This document shows positions 6,801-9,501 of a stretch of 9,501 bases of DNA, piece after piece. The translations under genes and the position numbers were made by a program. This DNA comes from an uncultured Caryophanales bacterium. GTDB lineage: Bacteria > Bacillota_I > Bacilli_A > RFN20 > CAG-826. Within the stretch, counting starts at the first letter, position 1, and every line of letters begins with the position of its first letter. The DNA lies in NCBI GenBank assembly GCA_946183335.1, contig CAMGZN010000036.1:1-9501 (forward strand). Reading direction: 5' to 3'. The notes beneath the pieces were generated by a model. That model had not been told where the DNA came from. It made no database searches and saw only the letters and a list, made by a program, of their open reading frames with translations.

Positions 6801-6963
6801 TACCAGAGGTTGGATTTCCGCTCGTGTTTGAACCCGGAACAACCGAAGTAACTTCCGCAGAAGATGATTTTTTCTTTTTCTTCGTTGTCTTGCCCAATGT
6901 ACAAGCACTTAACACAATTGCGCTCACGCAAAGTGTAGCGATTAGGAATTGACTTTTCTTCAT
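3880..6963 (-). CDS. Large multi-domain surface lipoprotein: Big_2 Ig-like domain, six diverged tandem modules, beta-rich C-terminal domain
   Basis: Predicted 1027-residue secreted protein, lipid-anchored to the outer face of the membrane. Residues 1-20 are a signal peptide with lipobox LSAC (Cys21). A poly-Lys run (28-32) and a Ser/Gly/Pro stalk (33-78) with VTPGGSS heptads follow. A bacterial Ig-like Big_2 domain spans about 79-167 (NATNKNVQWASSDPTVATVS, then GTTTLTVTTVDG). Residues 174-878 hold about six diverged modules of roughly 95-130 residues. Modules 1, 5 and 6 open with W[ST]xxE and reach a Pro-aromatic pair exactly 18 residues later (IPYFEG, LPFLSG, PPYLG). After a Pro-rich linker (879-888), a separate beta-rich domain reaches the C-terminus (ITSVTLTFNI, then IFITNFVVVYA). 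I count only three Arg, with abundant Asp/Glu. Start: AAAGGAG at 6979-6973 is 9 nt from ATG 6963; a TTG at 6969 is too close. Own promoter and terminator. Ligand and function are unknown; no catalytic motif seen. Adhesion or substrate binding is a guess. Confidence 0.9.
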   Translation of the reverse strand: MKKSQFLIATLCVSAIVLSACTLGKTTKKKKKSSSAEVTSVVPGSNTSGNPTSGIPGGSSVTPGGSSVTPGGSSQPGPAVVSVTGVEIKNKSSVSPKTVGDADFTVTAEVAPSNATNKNVQWASSDPTVATVSNAGLVHILKDGTTTLTVTTVDGNKTDSVSLTVNPAAPVSKWSAEEQAIFASSLYGYEIPYFEGHHEDMKLQAFTQGVGVSYSGGTSSTALIDEYLALIPAEFNMKKASSSEVYAYIGEIEIQVEGAIKHVKLLVCGLDEENDEISSDGTGTFLVQGSDPYAYEWSDFGDDLDGYASMIAAYAGHDWEAEVSIPAFDTDVSFYEVDDSDAYYWSMNRAFGNYYGSVADISVDIYAITENQGTAYLNALEASADWEWAGTDSYGFDVFTHAQYKLELHAGYFTNGGFFYISVKAASFDAFPSEKVVSYIEEVREDPQEFPIYVNEDVIFYLDEFDGSALVNGYYVGEGTFAQKDVDDYADELKAGELFDVEKVFDEDEETGETLETYSWHVTAKDGKYSFFVWYDEYEYSDGSKDYMICWQIQPELEHFSALPGDQVDAFFTAAEISAPATPSMTIADEKGYFTCVADEDGVEIAAYGATLAEIQAYATSLNTAGYTQGELDEKGEGSLEVVSEDKHAKVSFSDQNEEYGCYVIEFSVQLVDWSEEELKVIADELGGVVLPFLSGGIDLTYYENTGQVWSTDVFTQAQFDAYVAKATSSEYGFVETTEGTTKVYTKDVSSGTAYFYLTTSGYIYFGFQANSWTEAEEAAFKAALHDVVPPYLGQLFAGESTHAFEGYSLYTADDLAQFDTILTSADGWTKVGSGVDAYYKKDSADGAGYVKVAFEYYPEDESGNEGYYWVIDFVENSTPVPPSPSGDPVTIDTTVEALASTLGWTADTVHKSFNLDEKITVTASEGTNNGKYFVATSGAHQYRLFGSESGTMTIAAPDGYVITSVTLTFNIQNGGTLSYDGNAITSGTAVEINAQSATFTVGGSTSSGQGKIFITNFVVVYAPASN
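6752..6793. repeat. Tandem 21-bp coding repeat in the lipoprotein stalk
   Basis: Two consecutive 21-bp units (6752-6772 and 6773-6793) differ only in their last base. They encode the heptad VTPGGSS twice, and degenerate partial copies flank them on both sides. The period is a multiple of three, so copy-number change would lengthen or shorten the stalk without a frameshift. Confidence 0.85.
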
Positions 6964-6972
6964 AATCAATTT

Positions 6973-6979
6973 CTCCTTT
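6973..6979 (-). promoter_or_regulatory. Ribosome-binding site that decides the lipoprotein start
   Basis: AAAGGAG lies 9 nt before ATG 6963 and only 3 nt before the in-frame TTG at 6969. This favours the ATG and a signal peptide beginning MKKSQF. Confidence 0.8.
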
Positions 6980-6989
6980 CTTTGCGCAT

Positions 6990-7018
6990 ATTATATATTT
7001 AACACTCACACACGTAAA
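6990..7018 (-). promoter_or_regulatory. Sigma-A-type promoter of the lipoprotein gene
   Basis: Minus-strand -35 TTTACG (7018-7013), a 17-nt spacer and a perfect -10 TATAAT (6995-6990). The predicted start near 6983 gives a leader of about 20 nt carrying just the ribosome site. It begins right after the upstream terminator, so the lipoprotein is probably its own transcription unit. Confidence 0.75.
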
Positions 7019-7019
7019 G

Positions 7020-7050
7020 AAAAAAAATCACTTTTTCCCAGTGAATCTTT
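7020..7050 (-). terminator. Terminator after the rRNA methyltransferase gene
   Basis: On the minus strand TCACT pairs with AGTGA around a GGGAAAA loop, followed by an unbroken run of T (7028-7020). An AAAGA/TTTTT extension of the stem past one T-T mismatch may stabilise it. The stem is short, so some read-through into the lipoprotein gene is possible. Confidence 0.65.
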
Positions 7051-7076
7051 ATTACGTGGCTGATTTTTAAAAACTA

Positions 7077-7805
7077 TTATTGTTTTGAAAAATAATGCAT
7101 GACGATGCCTGCGGCTACGCCTACATTGAGTGATTCAATAGAAGAGATTTCAATACGAATGCGAGCATCAGATTTCTTTAATAAATCTTCGCTTACACCG
7201 CGGGATTCGTTACCAAGAATTAAGATGTGTTTTGGGTTTGGTTTGAAGGAATCTAAATCAGCAGATCCTTTAATCTCTGTCGAGATGATTTGGTAGCCTT
7301 CTTTTTGAAGTTTTGATAAATCAAACTTCTCATGAATATTTAGTTTAAAGATTGCTCCTTGGGAGGCTTGAATAGCTTTTTCATTGTGTGGAGAACAACA
7401 ATGTTTTGTGAGCAAAATATCTCTATAGCCAAATGCTAAAGCGGTTCTAAAAATGGTTCCTAAATTGCCTGGGTCTGAGACGTCATCTAAAAGCAAAACT
7501 TTATCAGAGGAAATTGGCTTTTCTTTGTTAATTTTGCAAACAGCGATAATATCCTGTGGATTCATTGAAAAAGCAATCTTACGAATAATTTCTTCATTTG
7601 CTAAAAATTGTTGAACTTTTTTTGGTAAATCTTTTCTTTCTTTGAGTGTATAGACCTCTAAAACAGCGTCATTTTCTAGTGCCATTTCAAGAAGGTGTTC
7701 GCCTTCTACAAGGAATTTTTGCTCTTTGTTACGAAAAGATTGTTGATGAAGTTTCAAACAATATTTAATCTTGGAGTTTTGCTTTGACGTGATTTCCTGA
7801 ATCAT
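7077..7805 (-). CDS. TrmH/SpoU-family RNA 2'-O-methyltransferase (YsgA-like)
   Basis: SAM-dependent 2'-O-ribose methyltransferase of the SPOUT superfamily, probably acting on rRNA. It has 242 residues. The N-terminal part (about 1-95) looks like the SpoU substrate-binding domain (KFLVEGEHLLEMALE). The knotted catalytic domain carries motif 1 DDVSDPGNLGTIFRTA (N114, R120), motif 2 ILGNESRGVS (E200) and motif 3 ISSIESLNVGVAAGI (S225, N227). The start is ATG 7805: it overlaps the upstream stop as ATGA and has AAAAGG 7 nt before it. The frame is open further upstream, but inside the preceding gene. In Bacillus the homologous ysgA lies directly before pheS; here a lipoprotein gene separates them. 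The exact RNA target (RlmB-like 23S G2251 or other) cannot be read from the sequence. Confidence 0.92.
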   Translation of the reverse strand: MIQEITSKQNSKIKYCLKLHQQSFRNKEQKFLVEGEHLLEMALENDAVLEVYTLKERKDLPKKVQQFLANEEIIRKIAFSMNPQDIIAVCKINKEKPISSDKVLLLDDVSDPGNLGTIFRTALAFGYRDILLTKHCCSPHNEKAIQASQGAIFKLNIHEKFDLSKLQKEGYQIISTEIKGSADLDSFKPNPKHILILGNESRGVSEDLLKKSDARIRIEISSIESLNVGVAAGIVMHYFSKQ

Positions 7806-8455
7806 AGGTAGACCTTTTGACGAAGTTTCTTCTTTAATAAGTAGTAATCCGGACAATATTTTAACACACAGGAGTAAAAACCTCTCTGGTGATTACGATA
7901 GAATTCGTGAGCAAGTTCATGCACCACCACCGAATCAATGATTTGGAATGAAAAATGAACTAGATCAATTTGGAAGTGAAGTCGATGAGTCTTTTGAGAA
8001 TTAGATCCATATCTAGTTTTCATCTTTTTAACTGAGATTTTATATGGTTTTTTGATTCCCATTAATTCCTCATATTTTCGAACACTTTGTTCTAAATATT
8101 TCACCAGCAATTTACGGAGATTTTTCACTAAATCCTCATCATTCTTAGAAAATACAGTGTTATCTTCTATCCGAAATTTGTCGGAGATTTTTAATTCATA
8201 TCGCGTTCCAAATAGAAAAATATAACCTTCTTCAATAGAATAATGTTTTTGGTCTTCTTTCTTAAGTTTTTTAATTAATCGTGGTCCAGATTTCTCTACA
8301 AAATCGAGGATTCTTTTCTTTGAGGTTAAGGATGGACAAGTCACAAAAAAGGCTCCATCTTTAAATCTAAGATAAGCGTTTCTTTGATATTTAGAGGTGA
8401 CGAAAACTTGGTATTTTTGACCTTCAATTTCAACTTCAAAGAGATTTGTTTTCAT
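7802..8455 (-). CDS. YgjP/SprT-like zinc metallopeptidase family protein
   Basis: 217-residue protein of the YgjP-type metal-dependent hydrolase family (DUF45/WLM, M48-like fold). The family signature is complete near the C-terminus: MKTRYGSNSQ (145-154), then VVVHELAHEFYRNHQRGF. This supplies the HExxH zinc site (H179, E180, H183), a third likely ligand H189, and a closing CPDY (201-204). No signal peptide or membrane segment is visible, so it is cytosolic. Substrate unknown. Its TGA stop overlaps the methyltransferase ATG by four bases, indicating a coupled two-gene operon. The start ATG 8455 has only a weak AAGAA upstream and a -10 very close, so the mRNA may be nearly leaderless. Confidence 0.9.
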   Translation of the reverse strand: MKTNLFEVEIEGQKYQVFVTSKYQRNAYLRFKDGAFFVTCPSLTSKKRILDFVEKSGPRLIKKLKKEDQKHYSIEEGYIFLFGTRYELKISDKFRIEDNTVFSKNDEDLVKNLRKLLVKYLEQSVRKYEELMGIKKPYKISVKKMKTRYGSNSQKTHRLHFQIDLVHFSFQIIDSVVVHELAHEFYRNHQRGFYSCVLKYCPDYYLLKKKLRQKVYL

Positions 8456-8466
8456 ATTTCTTAAAT

Positions 8467-8494
8467 ATTCTACACTATTGTTATTCTTATGTAA
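8467..8494 (-). promoter_or_regulatory. Promoter of the YgjP-like/methyltransferase operon
   Basis: Minus-strand -35 TTACAT (8494-8489), a 16-nt spacer and -10 TAGAAT (8472-8467). The predicted start near 8460 would leave only about 5-7 nt before ATG 8455. Confidence 0.55.
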
Positions 8495-8497
8495 TAA
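8469..8497 (+). promoter_or_regulatory. Possible promoter of the DUF523 gene, overlapping the divergent one
   Basis: A -10-like TAATAA (8492-8497) has a weak -35-like TCTACA (8469-8474) 17 nt upstream. The predicted start would fall within a few bases of ATG 8507, and no AGGAGG-like site is present between them. It overlaps the minus-strand promoter almost completely, so the two could compete for polymerase. Confidence 0.35.
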
Positions 8498-8506
8498 AAT
8501 ATCTCC

Positions 8507-8938
8507 ATGGAAAAGATTCTGATTAGTGCATGTCTAGTTGGTGACAAAGTAAACTACGAAGGCAAAGCAAATGCTTGCCCTCAACTAGATTTATTAAAAG
8601 AAAAATACGAACTTCTCGTTTTCTGTCCAGAAGTTGAAGGGGGATTAAAAATCCCACGTCTTCCAAACGAGATTAGAGATGATCGAGTTGTTCGCAAAGA
8701 TGGAAAAGATGTGACCAGAGAATTTAACGAAGGCGCACACAAAGCTCTTCAACTCTGTAAATACCTTGGAATTACCAAAGCTGTTCTCAAAGAGAACTCT
8801 CCAAGTTGTGGAACACATAAGATTCATAACGGATACTTCACCGGAGTGAAGAAAAACGGTATGGGTGTGACAGCAAAACTTCTCAAAGAAAACGGTATCG
8901 CTGTCTACTCTGAAAACGAAATTGATCAATTGTTATAA
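8507..8938 (+). CDS. DUF523 (YbbK-like) family protein
   Basis: 143-residue complete member of the DUF523 family. Conserved blocks are all present: ILISACLVGDKVNYEG at the N-terminus (C9), FCPEVEGGLKIPRLPNEI (C40), LKENSPSCGTHKIHNGYFTG (C101) and GMGVTAKLLKENGIAVYSE. The conserved cysteines C9, C40 and C101 suggest a redox or metal role, but the biochemical function is not established. It is cytosolic, with no signal peptide. It is the only plus-strand gene in the window, divergent from the YgjP-like operon and convergent with the dUTPase. The ATG at 8507 gives the canonical N-terminus although no Shine-Dalgarno precedes it. Confidence 0.92.
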   Translation: MEKILISACLVGDKVNYEGKANACPQLDLLKEKYELLVFCPEVEGGLKIPRLPNEIRDDRVVRKDGKDVTREFNEGAHKALQLCKYLGITKAVLKENSPSCGTHKIHNGYFTGVKKNGMGVTAKLLKENGIAVYSENEIDQLL

Positions 8939-8946
8939 ATAAGAAA

Positions 8947-8975
8947 AAAGTCCGATTGATTCGGGCTTTTCTTTT
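8947..8975. terminator. Bidirectional terminator between the DUF523 and dUTPase genes
   Basis: AAAGTCCGA (8947-8955) and TCGGGCTTT (8961-8969) form a 9-bp stem with one G-T pair and a 5-nt loop. T-rich tails lie on both strands: CTTTTCTTTT on plus, and TTTTTTCTTATTT on minus. It sits between two convergent genes whose stops lie within about 10 nt on each side, so it can serve both. Confidence 0.88.
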
Positions 8976-9465
8976 AATAATTTGTTTCTTGACGATGATA
9001 ATTTACCGCTAATTTTGATTTATATGCACGAACAATATCATCAGCGTTTGAGCCAAGGTCCACTGCAAGATTAAGATACTTCTGGAAGCAATCTTCGTAG
9101 GCTTCTAATGTGTAGTCATTAAGAAGTCTTGTTGCCGCTTGATATAAATGATGGAATTGGAGAGTTAAGTCTTCACCAGTTCCTTTTAATTCATATTTAT
9201 ATTTACGCGCATGTAATGGAATTCCAAGTGATAATAAGAAATGTAATCCATCCGCATATTCATCCATGACAATCTCTTTTGCGCTTGGGCCTTTGTTAGA
9301 CCAATACTTGAAGCAGCGTGTTTCATTCGCAAGTTCACCAAGTTCAACAATTAAGGCTAAAAGCCTTCTTGAATGAGTAGACTCGTAAGTCACACCATGT
9401 TTATCCGCAATATCTTGGTCTAAACCAGCTTGAAGTTGATAAAGTTCTTCTAAATTGATTTCCAT
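8974..9465 (-). CDS. All-alpha dUTP diphosphatase (dUTPase_2 family, MazG-like superfamily)
   Basis: 163-residue enzyme predicted to hydrolyse dUTP to dUMP and pyrophosphate, keeping uracil out of DNA and feeding dTMP synthesis in the cytosol. It belongs to the dimeric all-alpha family rather than the trimeric beta one. Metal-binding motif: E41 and E44 in VELGELANE, then E69 and D72 in DEYADGLHFLLSLGI. Other family marks are RCFKYW (50-55) and the C-terminal AYKSKLAVNYHRQETNY. TTGGAG about 8 nt upstream and the 1-nt TAATG overlap with the preceding frame support ATG 9465 and co-transcription with an upstream gene outside the window. It ends at the shared bidirectional terminator. Confidence 0.93.
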   Translation of the reverse strand: MEINLEELYQLQAGLDQDIADKHGVTYESTHSRRLLALIVELGELANETRCFKYWSNKGPSAKEIVMDEYADGLHFLLSLGIPLHARKYKYELKGTGEDLTLQFHHLYQAATRLLNDYTLEAYEDCFQKYLNLAVDLGSNADDIVRAYKSKLAVNYHRQETNY

Positions 9466-9501
9466 TATTTGCTCTCCAACTTATCTAAGTGCCAAATATC
9501 A
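9465..9501 (-). CDS. C-terminal 11 codons of an unidentified upstream gene (partial)
   Basis: From 9500 leftward the frame reads DIWHLDKLESK and stops at TAA (9467-9465), which overlaps the dUTPase ATG by one base (TAATG). The tight junction and the ribosome site placed inside this frame suggest an operon partner. Eleven residues are too few to name it, and another frame could be the true one. Confidence 0.35.
   Translation of the reverse strand, partial: DIWHLDKLESK

Noticed and set aside
3880..6963. Enzyme or toxin role for the large lipoprotein
   Set aside because: No protease, glycosidase or nuclease active-site pattern or toxin motif is visible; only binding-type and repeat architecture can be supported.
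6704..7009. Minus-strand frame of 101 codons overlapping the lipoprotein N-terminus
   Set aside because: It is the lipoprotein stalk read in another frame. Its composition is low-complexity, it has no ribosome site or family match, and the lipobox frame is clearly the real one.
8645..8929. Minus-strand 94-codon frame opposite the DUF523 gene
   Set aside because: The plus strand encodes an intact DUF523 protein with all family motifs. The opposite frame has no recognisable domain and no ribosome site.
1..9501. tRNA, rRNA genes or an insertion sequence
   Set aside because: I saw no cloverleaf, rRNA-like block, transposase frame or long terminal inverted repeats. The only large non-coding stretch (3520-3879) is explained by terminators, a promoter and the T-box.

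Overview
The window looks like part of the chromosome of an A+T-rich, low-GC Gram-positive bacterium (Bacilli or Mollicutes-related). Four things point there: a T-box leader on pheS, the gene order 'SpoU-type methyltransferase … pheS-pheT', strong AGGAGG ribosome sites, and a Gram-positive-style lipoprotein. TGA is used as a stop (end of pheT, end of the YgjP-like gene), so this is not a genetic-code-4 mycoplasma. The Ser/Gly/Pro-linked lipoprotein with a bacterial Ig-like domain fits an uncultured gut lineage such as RF39-like Firmicutes/Tenericutes, but that placement is inference.

Layout. Almost everything is on the minus strand, so it is described in the direction of transcription, from the right end. 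The last codons of an unidentified gene (9501-9465) run by a 1-nt overlap into an all-alpha dUTPase (9465-8974). It converges on a plus-strand DUF523 gene (8507-8938) across a shared bidirectional terminator. A 51-nt divergent spacer separates DUF523 from a two-gene minus-strand operon: a YgjP/SprT-like zinc metallopeptidase (8455-7802) and, by ATGA overlap, a TrmH/SpoU rRNA 2'-O-methyltransferase (7805-7077) ending at a U-rich hairpin. A large monocistronic lipoprotein gene (6963-3880) follows, with its own sigma-A-type promoter and a strong terminator. Then come a promoter and T-box leader (about 3783-3532) controlling pheS (3519-2476) and pheT (2462-69). pheT overlaps by ATGA the first 24 codons of another gene that runs off the left edge, possibly YceD/DUF177.

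How it fits together. pheS and pheT encode the two chains of phenylalanyl-tRNA synthetase. Their leader has a UUC (Phe) specifier, a T-box bulge and a terminator that competes with the antiterminator, so uncharged tRNA-Phe should switch the operon on. The other small genes are housekeeping functions: nucleotide-pool sanitation, rRNA modification, a metallopeptidase and a DUF523 protein.

The most unusual item is the 1027-residue lipoprotein. It has a lipobox, a poly-Lys and Ser/Gly/Pro stalk with an exact 21-bp DNA repeat, one Big_2 Ig-like domain, about six strongly diverged tandem modules that I cannot assign to any named family, and a separate beta-rich C-terminal domain. It sits between a YsgA-like methyltransferase gene and pheST, which are neighbours in Bacillus. 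A smaller puzzle is that the pheS T-box bulge reads UGGC, although a tRNA-Phe with discriminator A73 predicts UGGU.
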